DNA of 64,000 nt from Rhodobacterales bacterium HKCCSP123 (GTDB lineage: Bacteria > Pseudomonadota > Alphaproteobacteria > Rhodobacterales > Rhodobacteraceae): NCBI GenBank assembly GCA_015689745.1, contig WVSO01000010.1, forward strand, positions 1 through 64,000. Reading direction: 5' to 3'. The notes beneath the pieces were generated by a model, which did no database searches, was not told where the DNA came from, and saw only the letters and a program-made list of their open reading frames with translations. Of this stretch, positions 9,080 to 18,320 are shown one piece after another (the first letter of the stretch is position 1; each line of letters starts with the position of its first letter). The translations under genes were made by a program, and so were the position numbers.

Positions 9080-10165
9080 TTGCGTGACGGGCGATCCCAC
9101 GGCTTTTCCGACGACGCGCCGGCGGCGGCTCTCCTGCCGTGGTACGACCGGCATGCCCGTGCCCTTCCCTGGCGCACCGGACCCGAGGCGCTGGCAGCGG
9201 GCGAGCGCCCCGACCCCTACCGGGTCTGGCTGAGCGAGATCATGCTGCAGCAGACGACGGTGGCCGCCGTCCGCGACTACTTCCACCGCTTCACCGCGCG
9301 CTGGCCCACCGTCGCCGCGCTGGCAGGGGCCGAGGATGCCGAGGTCATGGCCGAATGGGCGGGCCTCGGTTACTATGCCCGGGCCCGGAACCTTCTGAAA
9401 TGCGCGCGCGTGGTGGCCGGGGACCATGGCGGCGTCTTCCCCGACACCGAAGACGGGTTGCGCAGCCTGCCCGGTATCGGCCCCTATACCGCGGCGGCCA
9501 TCGCCGCCATCGCCTTCGACCGTCCCGCCGCCGTCATGGACGGCAACGTGGAACGGGTCCTGTCCCGCCTTTTCGCGGTCGAGAGGCCGCTGCCCGCCTC
9601 CAAGCCCGAGCTGCGCGCCCTCGCTGAGCGGCTGACCCCGGACATCCGCCCCGGGTGCTACGCGCAGGCCGTCATGGACCTCGGCGCGACCGTCTGCACG
9701 CCGAAATCACCGGCCTGCGGGATCTGCCCGCTGATGTCGCTCTGCGCGGCCCGCGCCGGGGGTATCGCCGCCGACCTGCCTCGCAAGCTGCCGAAGAAGG
9801 CCAAGCCGACCCGACTTGGCATCGCCTATATCGCCTTGCGCGCGGATGGCGCCGTCCTGCTCGAGACGCGCCCGCAGAAGGGTCTTCTCGGCGGCATGCT
9901 CGGCTGGCCCGGCACCGACTGGACCGAGGGCCCGCCCGAACCCGCACCGCCCGTTCCCGCCCCCTGGCACGACCCGGGGCTTGAGCTGCGCCACACCTTC
10001 ACGCATTTCCACCTGCGCCTGGCGCTTCGCCTCGCCCGCGTGCCGCTTGACGTGTCGCCCGCGCGCGGAGAGTTTCACGATCGCGCCACATTCCGGCCCG
10101 CAAGCCTGCCTACGGTCATGCGCAAGGCCTGGGACCTGGCCGAAGGGGCCTGGCCCGAGGATTGA
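9080..10165 (+). CDS. mutY: A/G-specific adenine glycosylase MutY
   Basis: 361 residues. Removes adenine mispaired with 8-oxoguanine. Visible elements: the catalytic Glu in SEIMLQQTTV (E53), the helix-hairpin-helix LPGIGPYTAAAI with catalytic Asp in VMDGNVERV (D154), the 4Fe-4S ligands C206-x6-C213-x2-C216-x5-C222, and a C-terminal Nudix-like domain with a THFHLRL segment used for 8-oxoG recognition. The start is a TTG at 9080; no in-frame ATG lies near, and the first 18 residues are not conserved, so the exact start is uncertain. Confidence 0.95.
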   Translation: MRDGRSHGFSDDAPAAALLPWYDRHARALPWRTGPEALAAGERPDPYRVWLSEIMLQQTTVAAVRDYFHRFTARWPTVAALAGAEDAEVMAEWAGLGYYARARNLLKCARVVAGDHGGVFPDTEDGLRSLPGIGPYTAAAIAAIAFDRPAAVMDGNVERVLSRLFAVERPLPASKPELRALAERLTPDIRPGCYAQAVMDLGATVCTPKSPACGICPLMSLCAARAGGIAADLPRKLPKKAKPTRLGIAYIALRADGAVLLETRPQKGLLGGMLGWPGTDWTEGPPEPAPPVPAPWHDPGLELRHTFTHFHLRLALRLARVPLDVSPARGEFHDRATFRPASLPTVMRKAWDLAEGAWPED

Positions 10166-10211
10166 CGATTACCCCGTCACGCGCGACCCTCGATGCGACG
10201 GAGGACGAGGA

Positions 10212-11357
10212 GTGGACCGGCCGATGATCCCCGCCACGCAGGTTGCCCGCATCAGCCGCGCGCTTCCCTTCTGGCTGTCGCTCGGGTTGTTCCCGCTCAT
10301 CACCCTTGCCGCGGCGCAGGGGGGATGGTGGCTGATCGTCATGCCGCTTGCGACCTGGTGGCTCTTCGGCGGGCTTGACGCGGCCCTGGGGCTCGAGCTG
10401 GAGAACGCCGACCCGGACACGCCGGACGATCACCTCTTCTGGTATCGCCTTGTCACGCTCATCTGGTTCCCGCTGCAAGTCGTCACGATCTTCGCGCTGA
10501 TCTGGTACGCCACCCGCGCGCCGCACCTCTCGACGCTCGAGCAGTTCGGTCTCTTCTTCGGGGTCGGGTTGATCTCGGGCACCATCGGGATCAACTACTC
10601 CCACGAGCTGATGCACCAGAAGAACAGGCTGGAACGCTGGCTGGCCGACCTGCTGCTGGCGACAGTGCTCTATTCGCACTTCCGCTCGGAACACCTGCTC
10701 GTCCATCACCGCTATGTCGGCACCACCCGCGACCCGGTGACGGCTCGCTACAACGAGGGGTTCCACCGTTTCTTCCCGCGCGTCCTGCGCCAAAGCGTCG
10801 TCAGCGCCTTTGCAGCGGAAAAGGCCATGCTCGCGCGCAAGGGCCAGCCGTGGACCGACCCTGCCAATCCCTTCTGGCGGTACTGGGCGTTGCAGGGCGC
10901 CTGTCTTGTCGCGGCCTTCGCGCTTGGTGGCTGGTTGGGTGTCGCGCTCTTCCTTCTCCAGGCGTTCACCGCGATCTGGCAGCTCGAGTTGACCAACTAC
11001 ATCGAGCACTACGGCCTGACGCGCCGGCACCTCGGCGAGGGAAGATACGAACATGTCCTGCCGCGCCACAGCTGGAACGCGGCGCACAAGGCGTCGAACT
11101 GGCTTCTGATCAACCTGCAGCGGCATTCCGATCATCACTACAAGCCCGACCGCCGCTTCCCGCTGCTTCAGAACTACACCGATGAGGATGCGCCGCAGCT
11201 GCCCTTCGGCTACCCGGTGATGACCGTGGCAGCCATGATCCCGCCGCTCTGGAAACGGGTGATGAACCCGCGCGTCCGGGAATGGCGGCGGCGCTACTAC
11301 CCCGACATCGAGGATTGGCACCCCTACAACAAGGGGCTGAACCCCGCGCCCCGCTAG
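10212..11357 (+). CDS. alkB: Alkane 1-monooxygenase-like membrane di-iron hydroxylase (AlkB family)
   Basis: 381 residues, an integral membrane non-haem di-iron enzyme. All AlkB histidine boxes are present: HELMH (131-135), EHLLVHH (160-166), NYIEHYG (262-268) and QRHSDHH (303-309), with hydrophobic helices between. Family members oxidise the terminal carbon of alkanes using rubredoxin; no rubredoxin gene is nearby. I chose the GTG start at 10212 because a GGAGG lies at 10200-10204, 7 bases ahead; an ATG at 10224 is the alternative. Substrate could be medium-chain alkanes or another hydrophobic compound. The 3' end overlaps the convergent sigma-factor remnant by 4 bases. Confidence 0.88.
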   Translation: MDRPMIPATQVARISRALPFWLSLGLFPLITLAAAQGGWWLIVMPLATWWLFGGLDAALGLELENADPDTPDDHLFWYRLVTLIWFPLQVVTIFALIWYATRAPHLSTLEQFGLFFGVGLISGTIGINYSHELMHQKNRLERWLADLLLATVLYSHFRSEHLLVHHRYVGTTRDPVTARYNEGFHRFFPRVLRQSVVSAFAAEKAMLARKGQPWTDPANPFWRYWALQGACLVAAFALGGWLGVALFLLQAFTAIWQLELTNYIEHYGLTRRHLGEGRYEHVLPRHSWNAAHKASNWLLINLQRHSDHHYKPDRRFPLLQNYTDEDAPQLPFGYPVMTVAAMIPPLWKRVMNPRVREWRRRYYPDIEDWHPYNKGLNPAPR

Positions 11358-12217
11358 AACCGCCGGGCCAGCCAGGCACTGACGGCCGCATCGTCGGTCA
11401 GCGCAATGGCCTGGACGCGGGCGGCCTCGGCCCCGGGCGTGTCGCCTGCGCGCAGGCACAGCTCCAGCCGCGCGGCCCACCAGGGTTGATAGGCCGCGAT
11501 GCGGGAGGCCGGGATCGCATCGAGGATCTGCAGCCCCCGCTCCGGTCCGCGCGCCGCGCCATGCACGACGGCGCGCGCGACCTCCGCCGCGAGGCTCGGC
11601 CAGCGAGAGACGAGGAAATCGTAGAGCGCGGAAAGCACCGCCGGATCGCCCGTGCTGCCCCTGGCCGCCTGCACCTGCACCGACTGGATCGCCGCCTCGG
11701 TCTGGAACCGGCCCGGCCGCGCCATCCGCGCCGCGGCCTCGAGGCTCGCCTCGGCCTCGGCCACCATCGCGCCGTCCCAGAGCGCGCGATCCTGCGCCGC
11801 GAGCGGGACATAACCGCCCGTCGCATCCCGCCGTGCGCCGCGCCGTGCCTCGCAATAAAGGACCAGCGCAAGCAGGCCCAATGGCTCCGGTTCCTCCGGC
11901 ATCAGCTCGGCCACCAGCCGCGCGAGAAACAGCGCCTCGCCCGCCAGGTCCTCGCGCCCGCGCCCCGCAGCCAGACCGCCCGGCACCTCCCAGCCAAGGC
12001 CGTAGGCGGCGTAGATCGCGAGCAGCACATCATCGAGCCGCCCCTCGATCTCGCCCTTCCCCGGCACACGGAACGGCACGCCCGCGCCCCGGATCTTGGC
12101 CTTGGCCCGGCTGAGCCGCTGGCCCAGCGTCGCGGGCGGCACCACGAAGGCCCGCGCGATGCGCGCGGCATCGAGCCCCAGAACCGTCTGCAGGATCAGG
12201 GCCGCCCGCACGCCCAT
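11354..12217 (-). pseudogene. Sigma factor of the SigJ/ECF42-like type with DUF6596, lacking sigma region 2
   Basis: 287 residues that align by eye with the C-terminal two thirds of ECF-type sigma factors carrying a DUF6596/TPR-like extension. The protein opens inside the region-4 helix-turn-helix (ARIARAFVVPPATLGQRLSRAKAKIR) and continues through PYRVP-like, MPEEPEPLGLLALVL and repeat-like C-terminal blocks. About 120-130 residues expected upstream, including the core-binding region 2, are missing. In frame, a TAG stop lies three codons before the ATG, and the SLC13 gene starts only 58 bases away on the other strand, so no room exists for the missing part. It is probably a remnant, though a free C-terminal regulator is conceivable. 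Confidence 0.65.
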
Positions 12218-12275
12218 GCATCGCTAGAGTGAGACCTCGCGACATGGCCGTCCCGGCCCACGCGAAGGGACACGA

Positions 12276-14057
12276 ATGATCGAGCTTCCCCTGTCTCAGA
12301 CCGGCCACGGCCTGCTGACCCTCGCCATCCTCCTGGCCATGTTCGTCCTGTTCCTGCGCGAACGATGGCCGACCGAGGTCGTCGCCATCGGCGGCGTGGC
12401 GCTTCTGCTCATCCTGGGCCTCCTGCCCACAGACCGTGCGACCGAGGTGCTGGCGAACCCCGCCCCCTGGACCATCGCCGCCATGTTCATCGTCATGGGC
12501 GCGCTGGTGCGCACGGGTTCTCTCGACCGGCTGACCAAGTTCGCCGAGGCCCGCGCCGCGTCGAACCCCGCCCTCGCGGTCGCCACGCTTCTCGGCTTCG
12601 TCGCCATCGCCTCGGCTTTCATGAACAACACGCCCATCGTCGTGATCATGATCCCCGTCTTCGTGCAGATCGCCCGCATCCTCGGCACCGCCACCTCCAA
12701 GCTGCTGATCCCGCTCAGCTACGCCGCGATCATGGGCGGCACGCTCACGCTGATCGGCACCTCGACGAACCTGCTGGTCGATGGCGTGGCCCGCGCCGAG
12801 GGGCTTGCGCCCTTCACCATCTTCGAGATCACGCCCATCGGCCTCGTCGTCGTCGGCTGGGGGATGATCTACCTCCTCCTGATCGGCCGCCGCCTTCTGC
12901 CCGAACGCAGCTCGATGGCCGCCCTTCTCGGCGCCGGCCGCTCCAGGGCCAAGTTCTTCACCGAGGTCGCGGTGCCCGAGGGCTCCGCCCTGATCGGCCA
13001 GAACGTGACCGAGGTCGACCTGTTCCGCCGCGACGGCGTGCGCCTGATCGACGTGCTGCGCGGCGACGCCTCGCTCCGCCGGGACATGTCGGGCGTCGTG
13101 CTCCAGGCCGGCGACCGCATCGTCCTCAGGACGGAGATGTCCGAGGTCCTCGGCCTGCAGGCCTCCAAGGAGCTCAAGACCGTCGACAAGCTCTCCTCGG
13201 TCCGGACCACCACGGTCGAGGTCCTCATCACCCCGGGCGCGCGCATGGTCGGCCGCACGCTGGGCAACCTGCGCCTGCGCCGCCGCTACGGGGTCTACCC
13301 GCTCGCCGTCCACCGCCGGAACCAGAACATCGGCAGCCAGCTCGACAACCTCACCGTGCGTGTCGGCGACACGCTGCTCCTCGAAGGGGACCCCGCCGAC
13401 ATCCAGCGGCTTGCCGCGGACATGGACCTCGTCGACGTCTCCCAGCCCTCCGAACGCGCCTACCGCCGGGCCAAGGCGCCCATCGCCATCGCCGCCATGG
13501 CGGGCATCGTGGCGCTCGCCGCCTTCGACGTCGCCCCCATCCTCGTCCTCGCCGTCATAGCCGTCGCCGTCGTGCTGCTCACCGGCTGCATCGACGCGGA
13601 AGAGGCCTTCTCCTTCGTCGAGGGCCGCCTGCTCGCCCTCATCTTCGCCATGCTCGCCGTGGGCGCCGCCCTCGACCACACCGGCGCGATCGAGCTGATC
13701 GTGGGACAGGTCGCGCCCGCGCTCATGGACCTGCCGCCCTGGGTGCTGGTCTGGGCGGTCTATTTCATCACCACGATCCTGACCGAGCTCGTCTCCAACA
13801 ACGCCATCGCCGTCATCATGGCCCCCATCGCCATCGCGCTGGCCCAGGCCACCGGCGTCGATCCGCGCCCCCTCGTCGTCGCCGTGATGATCGCGGCCTC
13901 CGCCTGCTTCGCCACGCCCATCGGCTACCAGACCAACATGCTGGTCTACGGCCCCGGCGGCTACCGCTTCACCGATTTCATGCGGATCGGCATTCCCCTC
14001 AACCTCAGCCTCGGCGTGGTGGTCTGCCTGACCATCCCGCTGATCTGGCCCCTCTGA
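12276..14057 (+). CDS. SLC13 family permease with central TrkA-C domains
   Basis: 593 residues. An N-terminal half with about six hydrophobic helices including the conserved MNNTPIVVIMIPVF segment, a soluble middle part (about residues 210-390) with two TrkA-C-like (RCK-C) domains, and a second helical half ending with LVSNNAIAVIMAP, the repeat-related ion motif of SLC13/ArsB-type carriers, and a terminal helix pair. Proteins of this design transport anions such as sulfate or dicarboxylates with sodium; the cargo here is not evident. The ATG at 12276 is preceded by GGGACACGA, a usable ribosome site. A lipoprotein gene follows 20 bases later. Confidence 0.88.
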   Translation: MIELPLSQTGHGLLTLAILLAMFVLFLRERWPTEVVAIGGVALLLILGLLPTDRATEVLANPAPWTIAAMFIVMGALVRTGSLDRLTKFAEARAASNPALAVATLLGFVAIASAFMNNTPIVVIMIPVFVQIARILGTATSKLLIPLSYAAIMGGTLTLIGTSTNLLVDGVARAEGLAPFTIFEITPIGLVVVGWGMIYLLLIGRRLLPERSSMAALLGAGRSRAKFFTEVAVPEGSALIGQNVTEVDLFRRDGVRLIDVLRGDASLRRDMSGVVLQAGDRIVLRTEMSEVLGLQASKELKTVDKLSSVRTTTVEVLITPGARMVGRTLGNLRLRRRYGVYPLAVHRRNQNIGSQLDNLTVRVGDTLLLEGDPADIQRLAADMDLVDVSQPSERAYRRAKAPIAIAAMAGIVALAAFDVAPILVLAVIAVAVVLLTGCIDAEEAFSFVEGRLLALIFAMLAVGAALDHTGAIELIVGQVAPALMDLPPWVLVWAVYFITTILTELVSNNAIAVIMAPIAIALAQATGVDPRPLVVAVMIAASACFATPIGYQTNMLVYGPGGYRFTDFMRIGIPLNLSLGVVVCLTIPLIWPL

Positions 14058-14077
14058 CCGACCCGAAAGGCCATTCC

Positions 14078-14440
14078 ATGCGCATTGCAATCGCCCTGAC
14101 CGTCCCGCTCGCGACACTGGCCGCCTGCGCCACCGGCCCCGCCACGCCCGTGCGCGTCAGCCTCGATCCCGACCTCCTGGCGGTCACCATGTCGGACGCC
14201 ACCACCTGCCTCGGCCCGGCGCCGGTCACGGGCGCGGACACCGGCTGGTCCGGGCGCCTCACCGGCTGCCCCTGGGATTACGCCTACACGGTCGAGATCG
14301 ACCCGGGCACCAACCCGATCCGCTTCCTGCTGACCGAGGTCTTCGGCGAGGGCATCCTCAGCCCGCTGGCCACGGTCACCATCACGGACGCCACCGGCCA
14401 CATCCGCCGCTTCCAGACGCCTGAGCACGCCGACGACTGA
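14078..14440 (+). CDS. Small putative lipoprotein
   Basis: 120 residues with a lipoprotein signal (lipobox LAAC, Cys17). The mature part contains two further cysteines about 30 residues apart (TTCLGPAP and TGCPWDY), which could form a disulfide in the periplasm. I do not recognise the family. It follows the SLC13 gene by 20 bases and is probably co-transcribed. An ATG with upstream AAAGG supports the start. Confidence 0.7.
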   Translation: MRIAIALTVPLATLAACATGPATPVRVSLDPDLLAVTMSDATTCLGPAPVTGADTGWSGRLTGCPWDYAYTVEIDPGTNPIRFLLTEVFGEGILSPLATVTITDATGHIRRFQTPEHADD

Positions 14441-14494
14441 CCCCGGTCCAAGGGCCCCGCATCTCTATCCCTCAAGTATGGCGGGGGGAGGCCG

Positions 14495-14590
14495 AAGGCC
14501 GGGGGCAGAGCCCCCCACTTCCGGCGCACCGCCCCCGCCCCGAAGCGACATCAGCCATGTCGGGCGCAGCCGCACCCCGGAACGGGGTGC
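14495..14590. other. Cluster of stem-loops between lipoprotein gene and bchJ
   Basis: Three short inverted repeats lie in the 202-base gap between the convergent lipoprotein and bchJ genes: G/C runs at about 14502-14516 (GGGGG-CAGAG-CCCCC), 14546-14562 (CGACAT and ATGTCG arms) and 14572-14590 (GCACCCCG and CGGGGTGC arms, 3-base loop). No T-tract follows on either strand, so they are not classical intrinsic terminators, but they may stabilise or end the bchEJ transcript. I see no gene in this gap. Confidence 0.45.
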
Positions 14591-14642
14591 CACCGCCGTC
14601 GCTTACGCAGGCCGCAGGCCGAGATGCGCGGCAAGGCCCCGC

Positions 14643-15242
14643 TCAGGTCCCGCGCGGCGCCCGGCTCAACTCGAAGCGGCAGGCCGCATGTCCCTGCGCG
14701 CAGCACCCGGTCTCCACGACCCGCCAGCGCGGGCCGCACAAGGCCGAGAAGAGCCGCTCGAAGACCGCCGCATGCCAGTGGCAGAGCGGCACGTCGGAGC
14801 GTTCCCCGCGCACGACGGGGTTGTCCGCGATCTCGAAGACCGCGGGCCAGGCGGACACCAGCCGGAACGCCCCCGATCCGCAGAATGTCCAGGCATGTTT
14901 CGCGATCGCCCGCGACAGGATCGGCACCGCCAGCCGCGCGGGCAAGACCCGCAGCAGCCGCTGCGCCCCCTTCGGAATGCGATGGGCGAGGATATACTCC
15001 CCCGTCCGCCAGCCCGCCTCGCGGGCCAGCATCGGCGCCACCTCGGGCATCTCCAGCCGCATCGCCTGGTGCAGCCGGGCGGCGGGCGCCTCGTCGATCA
15101 GGCCCCCCGCGGGATCGGGCAACTCGAAGATGCCCGCCATCGCCAGCACATGCGCCGTCCAGTCGCGGCCCGCCGACTCCTCGAGCACGGGCACCAGTTG
15201 CAGGATCGCGTTCGGCCCGATTCTCGCGCGCGCCTCCGCCAT
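14643..15242 (-). CDS. bchJ: BchJ, bacteriochlorophyll 4-vinyl reductase-associated protein
   Basis: 199 residues. Matches BchJ in length and in its V4R-type C-terminal block (CHWHAAVFERLFSALCGPRWRV, then TGCCAQGHAACRFEL) with the conserved Cys/His cluster of V4R domains. BchJ was first called the divinyl reductase but is now thought to be an accessory factor that binds the substrate or channels it between enzymes, the main reductase being BciA or BciB. It begins 6 bases after bchE ends, so the two form an operon. Confidence 0.9.
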   Translation of the reverse strand: MAEARARIGPNAILQLVPVLEESAGRDWTAHVLAMAGIFELPDPAGGLIDEAPAARLHQAMRLEMPEVAPMLAREAGWRTGEYILAHRIPKGAQRLLRVLPARLAVPILSRAIAKHAWTFCGSGAFRLVSAWPAVFEIADNPVVRGERSDVPLCHWHAAVFERLFSALCGPRWRVVETGCCAQGHAACRFELSRAPRGT

Positions 15243-15248
15243 GGGGCG

Positions 15249-16922
15249 CTACTCCGCCGGTTCCGTGACGCGGTCCTCGCGCATCTGCTCGGTCCCCCCG
15301 CCACAGGCCTTGACCGAGGCCGGATCGCGCCCCGCCACCGCCCCGTTCGGCATCAGGAATTCCCCGTTCCGCGACATCTTCGCCGCCCGCTTCTGCGCCG
15401 CGATATCCTGCTTGGACTGCCAATCGTCCGTCTGCGCCTGCGCGATCGTCCGGGTCCGGTCGAAGTTGAAGTTGAGCTTCCCCTTCGACTGCGGCCCCCA
15501 GTAATCCACCTTGCCGAGGTCGTAGAACTGCCGCGCGAAACCCGCCTTCATGAAGGCCTTGAGGCAGCCCAGCAGGTATTTCCGCCGATACCCCGTGCCG
15601 CGCCACGGGTAATGGAACAGCGCCTTCTTCGAATAGAACCGCCGGTAGTTGTTCATCACCCGATCCAGAAGCTCGTCGCGGTCCATCGCCTCGGGCTTCA
15701 TGATGGGCGTCACGAAATTGTATTTCGAGAAATCGAAGATCTCGACCTTGTCGCCGAGCTCCTGGAAGAGCGGCGTGAAGGGCCAGGGCGTGTACATCGC
15801 CCAGTTGGCGAGGTCCGGCTGCCAGTCCCAGGCCATCTTGTAGGTCTCTTCCAACGTCTCCGGCGTCTCGTTGTCGAGCCCCACGATGAACTGCGCCTCG
15901 GTGAAGATGTCGGCCTCGCGCAGCAGACGAATCGCCTCCTTGTTCTCCTCGACCTTGGTCTCCTTGTTGAACTGGTCGAGCTTCAGCTGCGCCGCGGCTT
16001 CCGTCCCGAGGCTGATATGCACCAGCCCCGCCGAGCGGTAGAACTTCAGCAACTCCCGGTCGCGGTAGATATCCGTCACCCGCGTGTTGATCCCCCATTG
16101 CACGCGGCGCGGCAGGTCGCGCTTGATCAGCTCCTCGCAGAACTGGATGAACTTGCGCCGGTTGATCGTCGGTTCCTCGTCGGCCAGGATGAAGAACCCC
16201 ACCCCATGCTCGTTCACGAGGGTCTCGATCTCGTCCACGACCTTGATCGGATCGCGCACGCGGTAATCGCGCCAGAATTTCCACTGGCTGCAGAAGGAAC
16301 AGGTGAAGGGACAGCCCCGCGCCATGTTCGGGATCGCCACCTTCACGCCCAGCGGCACGTAGATGTAGCTGTCCCATTTCAGCAGTGACCAGTCCGGCGT
16401 GATCGCGTCGAGGTCCTTCACCGTCGAGGCCGCCGGCGTCGCCACGATCTCCTCGCCGTCGCGATAGGCCAGCCCCTTGATCGAGGCGCGCTCGGCAGGC
16501 CAGCGCCCCTCGTCCATCGCGCGGATCAGCTCGACGATGATCTCCTCGCCCTCGCCGCGCACGATCACGTCGATGCCCGTGGCCTCGGACAGCACCTGTT
16601 TGTACATGAAGGTCGCATGGATGCCGCCAAGGATCGTGCGCACCTTCGGCAGCACCTCCTTGGCCACCGCCAGCGTCTCCTCGGCCACGTAGATCGACGG
16701 CGTGATCGCCGTCGTGCCCACCACGTCGGGCTGCATCTCGGCGAGCTTCACCCGAAGCTGGGCGGGGCTCAGGTGATCCGTCATCGCGTCGAGGAAATGG
16801 ATGTCGGTGTAGCCCGCGGCCTTCAGGGCGCCCGCGATATAGGCGACCCAGGCCGGCGGCCAGTTCCCTGCGATCTCGGCCCCCCCGGAATGGTAATTGG
16901 GATGGATAAGACAGATTCGCAT
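15249..16922 (-). CDS. bchE: Anaerobic Mg-protoporphyrin IX monomethyl ester cyclase (BchE)
   Basis: 557 residues. Oxygen-independent formation of the fifth ring (ring E) of bacteriochlorophyll by a cobalamin-dependent radical SAM enzyme. The N-terminal 130 residues form a B12-binding fold ([19 protein letters not shown] start, [11 protein letters not shown]), the 4Fe-4S ligands are C204-x3-C208-x2-C211 ([10 protein letters not shown]), and the C-terminal part carries [18 protein letters not shown], typical of BchE rather than other B12 radical SAM proteins. The promoter region upstream holds a PpsR-type palindrome overlapping an FnrL-type box. bchJ follows in the same operon. No other photosynthesis gene lies within the window. 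Confidence 0.95.
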   Translation of the reverse strand: MRICLIHPNYHSGGAEIAGNWPPAWVAYIAGALKAAGYTDIHFLDAMTDHLSPAQLRVKLAEMQPDVVGTTAITPSIYVAEETLAVAKEVLPKVRTILGGIHATFMYKQVLSEATGIDVIVRGEGEEIIVELIRAMDEGRWPAERASIKGLAYRDGEEIVATPAASTVKDLDAITPDWSLLKWDSYIYVPLGVKVAIPNMARGCPFTCSFCSQWKFWRDYRVRDPIKVVDEIETLVNEHGVGFFILADEEPTINRRKFIQFCEELIKRDLPRRVQWGINTRVTDIYRDRELLKFYRSAGLVHISLGTEAAAQLKLDQFNKETKVEENKEAIRLLREADIFTEAQFIVGLDNETPETLEETYKMAWDWQPDLANWAMYTPWPFTPLFQELGDKVEIFDFSKYNFVTPIMKPEAMDRDELLDRVMNNYRRFYSKKALFHYPWRGTGYRRKYLLGCLKAFMKAGFARQFYDLGKVDYWGPQSKGKLNFNFDRTRTIAQAQTDDWQSKQDIAAQKRAAKMSRNGEFLMPNGAVAGRDPASVKACGGGTEQMREDRVTEPAE

Positions 16923-16965
16923 GGCTGGCTCCCCGCATTATGTCAGGGAATCAGATCACACAAAC

Positions 16966-16983
16966 TGTCAACTTGACTTGACA
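16966..16983. promoter_or_regulatory. PpsR/CrtJ-type operator upstream of bchE
   Basis: An exact TGTC-N10-GACA match, fulfilling the TGT-N12-ACA consensus bound by the aerobic photosynthesis repressor PpsR (CrtJ). It lies 44 bases upstream of the bchE start. A second, imperfect copy (TGT at 16941, ACA at 16958, spacing 14) lies nearer to the gene; PpsR usually binds two sites cooperatively. It would repress bchEJ under oxygen and light. Confidence 0.75.
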
Positions 16984-16991
16984 CAGATCAA
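16978..16991. promoter_or_regulatory. FNR/FnrL-type box upstream of bchE
   Basis: The sequence TTGAC-ACAG-ATCAA differs by one base from the FNR/FnrL consensus TTGAT-N4-ATCAA. It overlaps the right half of the PpsR-type site by 6 bases. FnrL activates bchE at low oxygen in Rhodobacter species, so this position fits published biology; competition between the two proteins at the shared bases is my inference. Confidence 0.65.
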
Positions 16992-17025
16992 GTTTCCGCC
17001 GCCCGCCCGGCCACCCCTTTCATCG

Positions 17026-17033
17026 TTAACCAT
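17026..17033. promoter_or_regulatory. Possible CtrA half-site upstream of cfa
   Basis: TTAACCAT matches the CtrA half-site known from alphaproteobacteria and lies 60 bases before the cfa start. A single octamer is weak evidence; chance occurrence in this GC-rich context is uncommon but possible. Confidence 0.25.
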
Positions 17034-17092
17034 TTTGGTGCAGACTAATTGTCGCAGGTTCAAGCAGGCCACGAACGCGAGGAGATGACGCG

Positions 17093-18319
17093 ATGTGGGA
17101 CCGAGTTCTTGACGGTATGCTGCGCCAGTTCTTTACCATCGGCGCCCTCGACCTGACCTTCCCCGACGGCACCACGCGACGCTACGGCCCCGGGGACAGG
17201 AGCGATGTTCACCTGACCCTCGCCGATCCCGGCCTCCCGCGCCGGCTGGTCCTGTCGACCGAACTTGCCCTGGGCGAGGCCTACATGGACGGCACCGCCG
17301 TGATCGAGGGCGACGACCTCGACGCCTTCTTCACGCTCGTCATCCGCAACGCTGCGCGCAACCGGGCGTGGTGGCGCACGTGGTCGGCACGGCTGCGCAA
17401 GTGGAAACGCTGGATCGACCAGAACAACCCCGCCCACCGCGCGCGCGAGAACGTGGCCCATCACTACGATCTCTCGGGCGCGCTCTACGATCTCTTTCTC
17501 GACGCGGACCGCCAGTATTCCTGCGCCTATTTCGCCCGGCCGGGCATGACGCTGGAACAGGCCCAGGCCGCCAAGAAGCACCACATCGCGGGCAAGCTCT
17601 GCCTCGAGCCGGGGATGGAGGTCTTCGAGATCGGCTGCGGCTGGGGCGGCATGGCGCTGACGCTGGCGCAGGACTACGGCGTCAAGGTGCTCGGCGTCAC
17701 CCTCTCCGAGGAACAGCACAAGATCGCCACCGACCGCGCCGCGCGCGCGGGGCTCTCGGACCGCGTCCGCTTCGAGCTGCGCGACTACCGCGCGGTGAGC
17801 GGCCAGTTCGACCGCATCGTCTCGATCGGCATGTTCGAGCATGTCGGCGCGCCGCATTTCGTCGAGTATTTCGGCACCGTCCGCGACCGGCTCAAGGAGG
17901 ACGGCATCGCGCTGATCCACACCATCGGGCGCACCGCGCCGCCCGGCGCGACCTCCCCCTGGATCACGAAATACATCTTCCCCGGCGGCTATTGCCCGTC
18001 CCTCTCCGAGGTCTCGGCGGCGGTCGAACAGGCCGACCTCTACCCGACCGACATCGAGGTCTGGCGCCTTCACTACGCCGAAACGCTCCGCCACTGGCAC
18101 GAGCGTTTCGCCGCGAACGAGGACCGCGCCCGCGCGCTCTACGATGACCGCTTCTGCCGGATGTGGCGTTACTACCTCAAGGCCAGCGAACACACCTTCC
18201 GGCACAACCGCCAATGCGTCTTCCAGCTTCAGATGGCACGGCGGCAGGAGTCCGTGCCGCTGACGCGCGACTATCTCTACCCGGCATCGGCCGAGCGGCA
18301 GATGCGGGCGGCCGAGTGA
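17093..18319 (+). CDS. cfa: Cyclopropane-fatty-acyl-phospholipid synthase family protein
   Basis: 408 residues. Transfers a methylene or methyl group from S-adenosylmethionine to the double bond of membrane lipid acyl chains. Seen: the N-terminal lipid-binding domain (residues 1-115), VAHHYDLSGALYDLFLD, the SAM-binding loop EIGCGWGG (179-186), GVTLSEEQ and SIGMFEHVG, and a C-terminal RMWRYYLKASE block. AGGAG ahead of ATG 17093 supports the start. It is divergent from bchE and shares a 170-base regulatory gap with it, so both could respond to related redox signals; that is inference. Confidence 0.92.
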   Translation: MWDRVLDGMLRQFFTIGALDLTFPDGTTRRYGPGDRSDVHLTLADPGLPRRLVLSTELALGEAYMDGTAVIEGDDLDAFFTLVIRNAARNRAWWRTWSARLRKWKRWIDQNNPAHRARENVAHHYDLSGALYDLFLDADRQYSCAYFARPGMTLEQAQAAKKHHIAGKLCLEPGMEVFEIGCGWGGMALTLAQDYGVKVLGVTLSEEQHKIATDRAARAGLSDRVRFELRDYRAVSGQFDRIVSIGMFEHVGAPHFVEYFGTVRDRLKEDGIALIHTIGRTAPPGATSPWITKYIFPGGYCPSLSEVSAAVEQADLYPTDIEVWRLHYAETLRHWHERFAANEDRARALYDDRFCRMWRYYLKASEHTFRHNRQCVFQLQMARRQESVPLTRDYLYPASAERQMRAAE

Positions 18320-18320
18320 G

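Noticed and set aside
10212-11357. Fatty acid desaturase instead of AlkB
   Set aside because: The fourth box QRHSDHH and NYIEHYG are AlkB-type and do not occur in acyl desaturases in this order.
14551-16938. Long frame overlapping bchE and bchJ in another phase
   Set aside because: Gly/Arg-rich shadow of the two real genes.
16941-16960. Second full PpsR site
   Set aside because: Spacing between TGT and ACA is 14 and not 12; kept only as a degenerate half.
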